Source of the DNA: Quatrionicoccus australiensis | GTDB taxonomy: Bacteria > Pseudomonadota > Gammaproteobacteria > Burkholderiales > Rhodocyclaceae | DNA: 64,000 bases | Assembly: GCF_020510525.1 (NCBI RefSeq) | Contig: NZ_CP075188.1 | Span: 434,001 to 498,000 of the forward strand | Reading direction: 5' to 3' | In this document: in pieces, positions 44,107 through 51,617 of the stretch | Layout: every line of letters starts with the position of its first letter | Position numbering within the stretch: the stretch's first letter is position 1 | The notes under the pieces: generated by a model | The model's input: the letters and a program-made list of their open reading frames with translations, nothing else | Told to the model about the DNA's origin: nothing | Database searches by the model: none | Program-made: the position numbers and the translations under genes

Positions 44107-44325
44107 TTAGAGCTTGATGCTCAGTTTGAGGCTGCTCAACAGGCCGCCGACCAAGCCGGTGACACCGCTGACCAAGCTGCCAACCAAACCAATCACCGGG
44201 GTCAGGACGGAGCTCAGGGTAAGGCCGAGAGTAAGCCCCAGGCTAATGCCGAGGACTTCGAGGGAGAGGCTGGTGCCGCCGGCTACAGTGGAAAGTTCGG
44301 TCTTCTTCAGTTCCTGAATGGCCAT
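44107..44325 (-). CDS. Double-glycine-leader peptide 1
   Basis: The 72-residue product has a 17-residue leader, MAIQELKKTELSTVAGG, of the double-glycine type (conserved hydrophobics, Glu/Leu before GG). The predicted mature 55-residue peptide is rich in Leu, Gly, Ser and Val. It begins TSLSLEVLG, has overlapping GxxxG motifs (GISLGLTLG), the stretch TPVIGLVGSLVSGVTGLVGG, no Cys, and two Lys near its end. The start is set by likeness to peptide 2; GGAG lies 11 bases upstream. An ATG at 44334 would add three residues. It precedes hlyD and the C39 transporter. Class IIb-like bacteriocin or biofilm peptide. Confidence 0.82.
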   Translation of the reverse strand: MAIQELKKTELSTVAGGTSLSLEVLGISLGLTLGLTLSSVLTPVIGLVGSLVSGVTGLVGGLLSSLKLSIKL

Positions 44326-44349
44326 GATGTACATAACTCCATAGTGGTA

Positions 44350-44375
44350 AAAAAATGCCGCCGATCAGCGGCGGG
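44350..44375 (-). terminator. Terminator directly upstream of peptide 1
   Basis: On the minus strand CCGCCG-CTGAT-CGGCGG is followed by CATTTTTTT. It ends about 25 bases before the peptide 1 start, so transcripts from peptide 2 may be partly stopped here, or antitermination may control peptide 1. Confidence 0.6.
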
Positions 44376-44613
44376 TGATGCCTTTGGGAGGGCATTTGGG
44401 CGCGGCGGGGGGCTTCCTGGCAACAGGAGCTCGACTCACCTGAAGAGGACGACTGCGGGGTTGTTATTGGAGCAACTTGGATGAGCATGTGGGCTGGCGC
44501 CGATAAGTTCTTCGTGGCGGGTGGTCATGCAGGTGCAATCGTTTGTGATGACGAATGGTGGGGGGGCTCGGTGTGTGTTTTCTGTTTGGCTTGTCTGTAG
44601 CAAGCTCGGAAGG

Positions 44614-44652
44614 ACAGCGGTGCGGAAAGGGTCTCAGGGGCCACACCGCTGT
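44614..44652. other. Long hairpin behind peptide 2
   Basis: A 12-bp stem (44614-44625 with 44641-44652, one G-T pair) begins 10 bases after the peptide 2 stop, without a T tract. A role in mRNA protection is likely. Confidence 0.5.
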
Positions 44653-44662
44653 CAGGCTGCTG

Positions 44663-44854
44663 TTACTCGAACAGGCCGCCCAGCAGACCACCCAGCAGGC
44701 CGGTCACGGTCGTCAGGATGCCGCCAACCAAGTTCAGGACCGGGGTCAGCAAGCCCAGGACCGGGTTCAGGATGGAGCCGAGCAGACCGCCCAGATCCAG
44801 TGCACCGCCGGAAACAACGCTGACTTCAGACTTGCTAAGTTCTTGAATTGCCAT
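44663..44854 (-). CDS. Double-glycine-leader peptide 2
   Basis: The 63-residue product has the leader MAIQELSKSEVSVVSGG, 10 of 17 identical to that of peptide 1. The predicted mature 46-residue peptide starts ALDLGGLLGSILNPVLG and ends GLLGGLLGGLFE, with several GxxxG motifs, no Cys, no Lys or Arg and a net negative charge, whereas peptide 1 is slightly positive. A 23-residue segment starting PVLNLVGG matches peptide 1 at 13 positions, so the two are paralogs. GGAG lies eight bases before the ATG. It is the promoter-proximal gene of the exporter operon. Confidence 0.83.
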   Translation of the reverse strand: MAIQELSKSEVSVVSGGALDLGGLLGSILNPVLGLLTPVLNLVGGILTTVTGLLGGLLGGLFE

Positions 44855-44884
44855 GATTAAAACTCCATGATAGGTCATTCGATT

Positions 44885-44925
44885 GCCACCGGTTGGTGGC
44901 TTCTTATTGCCCGTTGCCGGGCAAT
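44885..44925. other. Tandem hairpins in the peptide 2 leader
   Basis: Two stems lie side by side: GCCACC/GGTGGC (44885-44900) and ATTGCCCG/CGGGCAAT (44906-44925). On the minus strand they fall in the 5' leader of the peptide 2 mRNA, about 15-20 bases before its ribosome binding site. Confidence 0.55.
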
Positions 44926-45012
44926 TCCTTTGGTTCGGGGAGGCAGGCCTTCCCGGGCCGTATTTCTCGCAAGAGCAAGTAATGCCCCTAGTCTTTATTG
45001 AAGGTTGTGATC

Positions 45013-45040
45013 ATATTAATCAAAAAAATCATAATTGCAA
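45013..45040 (-). promoter_or_regulatory. Candidate promoter of the peptide operon
   Basis: On the minus strand TTGCAA (45035-45040) and TAATAT (45013-45018) are 16 bp apart. The leader to peptide 2 would be about 150 bases. Confidence 0.4.
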
Positions 45041-45320
45041 CGTTTTGCTGTGTTTTTGTTTGTTTTTTTTGCGATTAAAAATTGCACGACTCCCTGTTGT
45101 TTGTAATATATTGTTTAATATTCATATGGTTACTATTATTCTGTTGAGGTTGCTGCTTGGTTGTGCGGTGTTTTGAATTAACCAAATTAAGCGGATTGTT
45201 TCATATTTGCGTGGTTTTGCTTGTGTTTTTCGCGTCTTCCCTGTAGCTTTCTGCCGCGTTCGGGCTTCTTTTCTGTTGTCTGTGGTTGTGCTTAGAAAAG
45301 GCATCGTGTGACGGTGCCCG

Positions 45321-47549
45321 GTGAGTTTGTTGCTTGTAGTTGTGCTGCCTTGCTGGTGCGCCTTGGGGGCGCCAGGTCGTGCTCTGTCCTTTGTGCATGA
45401 GTTTCGAACAGATACGCTGTTGATCGCCAGGCAAGATATTTCTTCTTCTCTTCTTGACTTGGATCAGGGGTGTTTTCAGGGGCTTGTTTATCTTTTGATC
45501 ATGACGACTATTGCTGCCCTGTTGTTTTTTCTGTTGGTCTGCTTTTGGGCCGTTCATCGCCTGTCACGTGTCGAGTTGGCGTTGCAGCGTTTTGGTGAGG
45601 GTGATTCGAATAGCCGGGCCGGTTTGCGGGGCTGGGATCCGATTGCCCGGTTGGGTAGGCGTTTTGACCGAATGGCGGAATCGATGGCTATCGAGCGAGG
45701 TCATTTGGCTGAGAGTGAGGAGCGCCTGAAGTTTGCGTTGCGTGGAAGTGATATTGGTATCTGGGACTGGCATCTGGAGGGTGGGCGCACCTACTACTCG
45801 CCGCGTTGGAAAAGTCTGCTCGGTTACGCAGAGGACGAGTTGCTAGCGCACGCCGAAGAGTGGTTGAAGCGCGTTCATCCCGAAGATCTGGCGGTGGTCA
45901 TGGATCGCCTCAAGGAGCACATGGCCGGGCAGAGCGAGTTTTTTATCAGTGAACACCGTCTGCGTTGCAAGAACGGCAGCTATCTCTGGGTGCTTGAGCG
46001 TGGCGTGGCAATCCGTAATGCAGAGGGGGGAGCTGTGCGCATGGTTGGTGCCCTGTCCGATATTTCCCGGCGGAAGGCTGTTGAAGCCGCCTTGTTGCGC
46101 AGCAAGGAAGAGTATCGCTCGGTAATCGAGGGGGTTACGCAGATCATTTTTCGTAGTGATGCCCGTGGTCGCATGGTCTTCCTGAATCCGGCATGGACCG
46201 AGTTGACCGGCTTCCCGGTTGGCGAGTCGCTCAATAGTGGTCTGGCTGATTTTATTCACGGCGATGATCGCCTGCGCATCATGACCCTGTTTCGCGATAC
46301 TGCAGAAGGACGCTTGCCGACTTTGGCATGTGAGCTGCGTCTGCTCTGTATTGATGGTCGGTCGCGCTGGTTTTCGTTGCATGCCCGTGCGGGGCTCGAC
46401 GCAGAGGGGGGGGTGATCGTTGCCGGTGTGCTCAGCGATCTCGATGCGCAAAAAACAACCGAAATGGCGCTTACCCGTAGTAATGGCGAGCGAAATGCCA
46501 TTCTTTCGTTAAGTCCGGATGGCTTTGTGTTGATCGACAAGGATGGGCGAGTGGCTTATGTCAATCCGGCCTTCCTGGCAATGACGCAGTTCGTGCCGGC
46601 TGAAGTGATCGGCTTGAGTCTGCACTTGCTTGAGCGGCGGATGGCTCAGCTCGCTGAGCCCGCCAGGCCATTGCCGACTTTTGCCGGCATGCGGGAGGGG
46701 CGTGCATATACGCTTAACCTGCAAAAGCCGGCCAAACTGGTCATTCGTTCGCTGGTTCGCAATATTCCCAATGACATGGGGGGCTTGCATGGTCAGGTCA
46801 TGTATTTCCGGGATATTACCCAGGAAAGTGAGGTTGACCGTATCAAGAGTGAGTTCCTGTCTACGGCTGCACACGAATTGCGGACTCCGATGGCCAGTAT
46901 TTTCGGTTTCTCGGAATTATTGCTGGCTCGGGAGTTCGATGCGGCGACGCAGCGAGACCTGATCCAGACTATCCATCGTCAGACTCAGAACCTGATCAAC
47001 CTGGTTAATGAGCTGCTCGATCTGGCGCGCATCGAGGCGCGCGGTGGCAAGGCATTCAAGATGCAGGAGCAGGAGTTGAGCCCTTTGTTGCTCAATGCGT
47101 TGGCTGGTCAGTATGTGCCGCCGGAGACGCACCGCCTGGAGCTTGATTTGCCGAAAAAATTGCCGCGAGTAATTGTCGATGGCGAAAAATTTCAGCAATG
47201 CCTGGCTAATGTTCTGAGCAATGCCATCAAGTATTCGCCGCAGGGCGGCGAAGTTCGGATTTCCGTTATGCGGCGCCAGGCTGGGCCGGGTGAGCAGGTC
47301 GGTCTGGCCATTCGCGACCAGGGGCTGGGGATGACGCCTGACCAGATCAGCCACATTTTTGACCGTTTCTATCGGGCTGATGCATCGGGGGCGATTCCCG
47401 GGTCCGGTCTGGGCATGTCCTTGGTCAAGGAAATCATGGACATATTCAATGGCGAAGTCAGTGTAAGCAGTCGGCCGGGCGAGGGTACCGAGGTTGTCCT
47501 CTGGTTGCCGGTGCCGTTGTCGGTGACAACCGGGGCGGAAGTGCCATGA
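45321..47549 (+). CDS. Membrane PAS sensor histidine kinase of the Tad locus
   Basis: The 742-residue kinase has two N-terminal hydrophobic segments with a short loop of about 35 residues, three PAS/PAC domains (about 130-250, 255-370, 375-505), the H-box STAAHELRTPMASI and a HATPase domain (NVLSNAIKYS, DQGLGM, GSGLGMSLV). The start is GTG; the frame is closed 12 bases upstream, and an ATG at 45501 would remove the first helix. A G8 run lies at 46406-46413. It overlaps its receiver gene by 4 bases. The signal is unknown. Confidence 0.88.
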   Translation: MSLLLVVVLPCWCALGAPGRALSFVHEFRTDTLLIARQDISSSLLDLDQGCFQGLVYLLIMTTIAALLFFLLVCFWAVHRLSRVELALQRFGEGDSNSRAGLRGWDPIARLGRRFDRMAESMAIERGHLAESEERLKFALRGSDIGIWDWHLEGGRTYYSPRWKSLLGYAEDELLAHAEEWLKRVHPEDLAVVMDRLKEHMAGQSEFFISEHRLRCKNGSYLWVLERGVAIRNAEGGAVRMVGALSDISRRKAVEAALLRSKEEYRSVIEGVTQIIFRSDARGRMVFLNPAWTELTGFPVGESLNSGLADFIHGDDRLRIMTLFRDTAEGRLPTLACELRLLCIDGRSRWFSLHARAGLDAEGGVIVAGVLSDLDAQKTTEMALTRSNGERNAILSLSPDGFVLIDKDGRVAYVNPAFLAMTQFVPAEVIGLSLHLLERRMAQLAEPARPLPTFAGMREGRAYTLNLQKPAKLVIRSLVRNIPNDMGGLHGQVMYFRDITQESEVDRIKSEFLSTAAHELRTPMASIFGFSELLLAREFDAATQRDLIQTIHRQTQNLINLVNELLDLARIEARGGKAFKMQEQELSPLLLNALAGQYVPPETHRLELDLPKKLPRVIVDGEKFQQCLANVLSNAIKYSPQGGEVRISVMRRQAGPGEQVGLAIRDQGLGMTPDQISHIFDRFYRADASGAIPGSGLGMSLVKEIMDIFNGEVSVSSRPGEGTEVVLWLPVPLSVTTGAEVP

Positions 47550-47911
47550 GTCGACGTTTGATCTTGATCGTCGATGATCAGAGCGAATTACGCAAGCTGA
47601 TCCGGATGACTCTGGAGCCGTTGGATTGTGACCTGCATGAAGCGGCAAGTGGTCTTGAGGCCTTGGCCAAGGTGCGTACTCTGCGCCCGGCAGTGGTAAT
47701 TCTCGACGTCATGTTGCCGGGGGGGATTGATGGCTATCAGGTCTGTCAGGCGATCAAGTCTGATCCGAAAACACAGCAGACACGGGTCATCATGGTTACC
47801 GCGCGTGGTCAGAAGACTGATATTGAAGAGGGGCAACGGGTTAAGGCTGATTGCTATCTGGTCAAGCCATTCAGTCCGATGCAGCTGATTAGGGAAGTTG
47901 ATAACTATTGA
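47546..47911 (+). CDS. Single-domain response regulator
   Basis: The 121-residue protein is a stand-alone receiver: acidic pair in IVDDQSE, phosphorylation site in VILDVMLPGG, and Lys in YLVKPFSP. It has no output domain, so it acts by protein contact or in a relay. The overlap with the kinase makes that its partner. A G7 run lies at 47719-47725. Confidence 0.9.
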   Translation: MSRRLILIVDDQSELRKLIRMTLEPLDCDLHEAASGLEALAKVRTLRPAVVILDVMLPGGIDGYQVCQAIKSDPKTQQTRVIMVTARGQKTDIEEGQRVKADCYLVKPFSPMQLIREVDNY

Positions 47912-47992
47912 ATCGTTGAAAAATTGATAATGGCATGTTAGTGTCGAACATTGGTTTTTCTGGCCTTATAGTCTTTTTCGAGGAGCAGCAAT

Positions 47993-48157
47993 ATGTGGCA
48001 AGCAGCCAAAAAATTCATTTGTGACGAAGAGGGGGCTACTGCCGTTGAGTACGGTCTGATTGCCGCCTTGATTGCCGTCGCGATCATTTTGTCGGTAACC
48101 GGCGTTGGCGAAAAGCTCAAGTCTGTATTTATCGCCATCAAGGATGCACTGCCATAA
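47993..48157 (+). CDS. flp: Flp type IVb major pilin
   Basis: The 54-residue prepilin MWQAAKKFICDEEG/ATAVEYGLIA has the type IVb features: a short leader cut after Gly14, Glu at mature position 5 followed by Tyr, and one hydrophobic helix. GAGGAG lies before the ATG. It is the building unit of the Tad pilus. Confidence 0.95.
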   Translation: MWQAAKKFICDEEGATAVEYGLIAALIAVAIILSVTGVGEKLKSVFIAIKDALP

Positions 48158-48264
48158 GTTTGCCAACGGGGGGATTTTTGTCATTTTCTAATCAAACGAA
48201 ATGATGAAAACGATACCGTGGTGTAAGGGTGGGTTTTTTGGCTATTTTGCCCTGTCAGAAAAGC

Positions 48265-48804
48265 ATGACGCCTGGCGGCCATGAGGGAATAGTGACGGTG
48301 ATCGTGAGTTTGGCGCTGGGTGTCTGGGCGAGTGGTTTGGTATATCAGGACTGGCGCTGGCGGCGATTGCCCAATGCGCTTTTGCTTTGTGGTCTCTTGC
48401 TTGGTGCTGTGCATTGGCTGGTTTTCGGTTTGATGCCTTTCGGTTGCGCACTGAGCGAAGGTTTGCTGGCTGCGATGCTTGGCTTGGCGCTCTTCCTGCC
48501 TTTTTATGTCGCCGGCTGGATGGGGGCTGGAGACGTCAAATTGATGGCGGTAATTGGCTGGCTGGGGGGACTCAAGGTGTTGTTCGTGGTGATCCTTTGT
48601 GGCTCTTTGCTCGCTGGCATGCTGGCAATCCTGCTGCTGTCTCCGGTTTGTCGTGACTACATGTCTAGTCGGCAGATTGAGTCCCGATTGCGCGGACGTA
48701 TTCCGCTAGGTGCCGGGTTGGCTGTTGTCATGATCGGACTGGCGCTGGGCTGGTTGGATGCCGGGGTGGTGCTGGGCTGGTGGCCGGGGATGGCGCATGC
48801 GTGA
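48265..48804 (+). CDS. tadV: Prepilin peptidase TadV/CpaA
   Basis: The 179-residue membrane protein is an A24 aspartic peptidase: GAGDVKLM carries the second catalytic Asp and YQDWRWRRLPN the first. It should cleave Flp and TadE leaders. The frame opens further upstream, but the ATG at 48265 gives the usual length. It overlaps tadE by 8 bases. Confidence 0.9.
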   Translation: MTPGGHEGIVTVIVSLALGVWASGLVYQDWRWRRLPNALLLCGLLLGAVHWLVFGLMPFGCALSEGLLAAMLGLALFLPFYVAGWMGAGDVKLMAVIGWLGGLKVLFVVILCGSLLAGMLAILLLSPVCRDYMSSRQIESRLRGRIPLGAGLAVVMIGLALGWLDAGVVLGWWPGMAHA

Positions 48805-49231
48805 GTCGCTCTGTCCGGGCGCTGGTCAGCGCGGGGCGGTAGCCATTGAGTTTGCCCTGGTTTTCGTGCTCTTTTTCATGGTCATGTACGGCATCGTTGC
48901 TTACGGCATGGTCTTTGCAGTGCAGCATTCACTGACCCAGGCTGCCAGCGAGGGGGCGCGGGCGGCGGTAAGAGATGTCGGTGGTTTACCGGAACGTATG
49001 GCGCTGGCAAAGGCTACCTCGGCCACAGCTATCGCCTGGCTTGGAGGGCGGGCGCCGGTGCCGCAGATTACTTCGACGCCATGCGCGGCTACGCCGTTTG
49101 TTTGCGTCAAGGTACTGCTGGTTTACGACTATTTGAATAATCCGCTCGTGCCGGCTCTGCCTGGGTTGGGGGTTGCATTGCCTGCCCGCCTGACGGCCCA
49201 GGCAACAGTACAGCTGGATGCGGTTTATTGA
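48797..49231 (+). CDS. tadE: TadE-like minor pseudopilin
   Basis: The 144-residue protein has the TadE leader and helix: GQRGAVAIEFALVFVLFFMVMYG, with Glu at mature position 5 if it is cut after the Gly, and a small C-terminal domain with two Cys (TPCAATPFVCVK). It is probably processed by the preceding peptidase. Confidence 0.88.
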   Translation: MRESLCPGAGQRGAVAIEFALVFVLFFMVMYGIVAYGMVFAVQHSLTQAASEGARAAVRDVGGLPERMALAKATSATAIAWLGGRAPVPQITSTPCAATPFVCVKVLLVYDYLNNPLVPALPGLGVALPARLTAQATVQLDAVY

Positions 49232-49268
49232 GTGGCGTTGCCGCCGTTGATAGAGGGATGAGCAAAAA

Positions 49269-50207
49269 GTGGGCAAGACACAAAGAATTCTGGGCGGCGT
49301 GCTAATCCTTCTGGCCTTGGCGCTTGCCGCCTATGCATGGGTGTTGAGCGAACGTATGACGGCCGAGCAGCGGGAGAGCGAGGCACGTTTGCAGCCGGTG
49401 GTCGTCGCCACAATGCGTATCGTCGCCGGTACGGCGATCCTTCCGGAAATGGTTCAACTGACCGGTCTGCCATCGCGACCACCTGGCAGTTATGGCGATA
49501 CCAAGGCCGTGCTCGGTAAACTCACCGCTTCCGATATCGCTGCCGGGGAGCCTCTGCTTCAGGAGCGGATCGAGGGAAATGCCCGTGCCATGCAGCAACG
49601 CCTGGAAGAAGGCGAGCGGGCGGTCGCGATACGTGTTGATGATGTGGTTGCTGTCGGCAATCGCTTGAGCCCGGGGGATCGGGTTGATGTTTTCGTCACC
49701 TTGCGGCGAAACAGCGAAGAAATTCCTGATACCCAATCCAGATTACTGCTTGAGAAATTGCGCGTACTGGCTTTTGGCAGCAAGGATGCTGCGCTCACCA
49801 AGGAAGGTGGTGCATCGTTGCGCAGCAACGCTGAAACTCCGAAGACGGCTGTGCTCGCTGTGCGCTTGGCGGATGTCGACAAGCTCGCGCTGGCTGCCGA
49901 AAGTGGCCGCCTGCTGCTCGCCCTGCGGCCGCAGGACGCCGTGCCTGACAAAGCGCCAGAGGGGGGGGCTTTGCCAGGCCCATCCCCGGCACCAATTCAG
50001 GTTTCAGCAAGCCAGGTTCCGTCGTCGGTGCTGACCTTGCGTGACTTGGTCGGTGCAGGCAAAAGTGCTCAGCGGGGCTTGGGGGTTCCCCTGAATCCGC
50101 CTGCTGGCAAGGGTGTGCCAGGTCCAGGGACTGCAGTCAGCGTGCTACATGGCCTGAAGGAAAAAACGGTGTACCTGAATGCGAAACAAAGTGAGGCCCG
50201 GCAATGA
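49269..50207 (+). CDS. cpaB: Pilus assembly protein CpaB/RcpC
   Basis: The 312-residue protein has an N-terminal membrane helix (about 8-25), a SAF domain (VVVATMRIVAGTAILPEMV) and the RcpC domain (RAVAIRVDDVVAVGNRLSPGDRVDVFVT). It acts in the periplasm with the secretin. The start is GTG; the nearby ATG at 49258 is in another frame. A G8 run at 49961-49968 lies in its coding sequence. It overlaps cpaC by 4 bases. Confidence 0.9.
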   Translation: MGKTQRILGGVLILLALALAAYAWVLSERMTAEQRESEARLQPVVVATMRIVAGTAILPEMVQLTGLPSRPPGSYGDTKAVLGKLTASDIAAGEPLLQERIEGNARAMQQRLEEGERAVAIRVDDVVAVGNRLSPGDRVDVFVTLRRNSEEIPDTQSRLLLEKLRVLAFGSKDAALTKEGGASLRSNAETPKTAVLAVRLADVDKLALAAESGRLLLALRPQDAVPDKAPEGGALPGPSPAPIQVSASQVPSSVLTLRDLVGAGKSAQRGLGVPLNPPAGKGVPGPGTAVSVLHGLKEKTVYLNAKQSEARQ

Positions 50208-51598
50208 AAACAATGGCTAGCAAGCAACAAGGCTGCGATTGCCTGGTGAGCAAGGGCGGATTTTGCGCGGCCTTGCGCCTGGCTATCCTGCTTCTGACAA
50301 GCGCTAGCCCGCTGTGGGCCGGAATGGCGCTCGCCGGAGAAGATGGCGGGGCCATCGAAATATCCGCAGGAGGGCAGCATTTGCTGAAACTGGCCAAGCC
50401 CGTCCGGCGTGTGGCTGTTGGCAGTGGTGATGTTGTCGAGGCACGCGTGCTGAGTACCCAGGAGGTGTTGCTGCAGGGCAAGCGCCCGGGTGATACGACG
50501 TTGCTGGTTTGGCTCAAGGGCGTGCCGATGGCGCAAAATTACCGTCTGCAGATCAACAAGGGAGTTGCTTCCCTTCCGCGCGATGCGGGGAGCGAGATCC
50601 GCCTGAAGGCCGCGGGCGATCTGAGCATACTCGAAGGGAGGGGAGCCGATATGCGTCAGCTTGAGGCTGCCCGCCAGGTCGCGCAGCATGCGGCCGGAGA
50701 TACCAAGGGTGTGTTGCTCGATAAAACAACGCTGCCATACAGTGGCGAGGTACAAATTGATGTCAGGGTTGTTGAGTTCAGCCGCAAGATATTGAAGAAG
50801 GCAGGTTTGAGTCTGCTGTCCAACAAGTCCGGTTTCACCTTTGGCACCTATGCGCCGAGCAGTCTGACCAAGGTGCAGCTAAGCAATGGTGCGATTTCCT
50901 CCGAAGCTACTTTGCCGATCAATCAGGCTCTTAATCTGGTTGTTGGCAATTCCTCGAACAGCCTGCTTGGGGTACTTAGCGTGCTGGAAGGCAACGGCTT
51001 CGTACGTACGCTGGCCCAGCCGACCCTGGTCGCCCAGAGCGGCCGTACTGCCGATTTCCTGGCTGGTGGCGAGTTTCCGGTGCCGGTGCCGCAGGCGCTG
51101 GGCCAGACGACGATCCAGTACAAACCCTATGGTATTCGTCTGGAGGTGTCGCCGACAGTGCTAGCCGAAAACCGGATCGCGCTGACTGTTGCTCCGGAAG
51201 TCAGCGACCTCGATTTCGAGAACGCCATCACCATTAACGGCGTTACCGTCCCCAGCCTGACCACGCGTCGGGCCGGTACGAGTATCGAACTGGGCAATGG
51301 CGAGAGCTTCGTCATCGGCGGTCTGGTTAGCCAGAGCGTGATGAAGAATGTGAACAAAATTCCCGGACTTGGTGACATTCCCGTGCTCGGTGCTTTTTTC
51401 AAGAGCATCAGCCTGTCGCGGGAGGACAAGGAACTGCTGTTCATCGTCACGCCGCGCCTGGTCCGGCCGCTGGCCGAGGGGGCTGTGCTCGGGCCGATGC
51501 CGGGCGAAGACAAGGCCAATTACAACCCGAGTTTGTGGGGCACTCTATTGTTGTCCGATGACGATGAAAATGCCCGGTACACCGGCTTTTCCAAATAA
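50204..51598 (+). CDS. cpaC: Tad pilus secretin CpaC/RcpA
   Basis: The 464-residue protein forms the outer-membrane pore. It has a signal peptide (ending GMALAGED), a BON-like/N domain (LLKLAKPVRRVAVGSGDVVEA) and the secretin domain (FLAGGEFPVPVPQ, then IPGLGDIPVLGAFF and KELLFIVTPRLV). ATGs at 50204 and 50213 are both possible. Confidence 0.93.
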   Translation: MKTMASKQQGCDCLVSKGGFCAALRLAILLLTSASPLWAGMALAGEDGGAIEISAGGQHLLKLAKPVRRVAVGSGDVVEARVLSTQEVLLQGKRPGDTTLLVWLKGVPMAQNYRLQINKGVASLPRDAGSEIRLKAAGDLSILEGRGADMRQLEAARQVAQHAAGDTKGVLLDKTTLPYSGEVQIDVRVVEFSRKILKKAGLSLLSNKSGFTFGTYAPSSLTKVQLSNGAISSEATLPINQALNLVVGNSSNSLLGVLSVLEGNGFVRTLAQPTLVAQSGRTADFLAGGEFPVPVPQALGQTTIQYKPYGIRLEVSPTVLAENRIALTVAPEVSDLDFENAITINGVTVPSLTTRRAGTSIELGNGESFVIGGLVSQSVMKNVNKIPGLGDIPVLGAFFKSISLSREDKELLFIVTPRLVRPLAEGAVLGPMPGEDKANYNPSLWGTLLLSDDDENARYTGFSK

Positions 51599-51617
51599 AA
51601 GCAAGGGTGGACTGATC

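Larger units (their letters stand above)
44326..44662. other. Spacer between the two peptide genes
   Basis: These 337 bp hold no recognisable gene on either strand, and in particular no immunity protein. They contain the hairpin behind peptide 2, a G7 run near 44565-44571, and a terminator just before the peptide 1 ribosome binding site. Confidence 0.5.
44855..45320. other. AT-rich control region between peptide operon and Tad kinase
   Basis: These 466 bp hold no convincing gene. From 45000 to 45180 base composition falls far below the genome average. On the peptide side there are two hairpins and a minus-strand promoter. The kinase on the other side starts at GTG 45321. Confidence 0.55.

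Noticed and set aside
44243..44488. 81-codon frame between the peptide genes as a possible immunity protein
   Set aside because: It overlaps peptide 1 in another frame, has no hydrophobic segments and is His/Ser/Pro-rich, like a shadow frame.
45005..45025. FNR-like dyad in the peptide promoter
   Set aside because: The half-sites (TGAT and ATCA) are seven bases apart rather than the required four plus flanks, so the match is poor.
47930..47992. Sigma-54 promoter before flp
   Set aside because: TGGCATG is present, but the GC of the -12 element is missing at the correct spacing.
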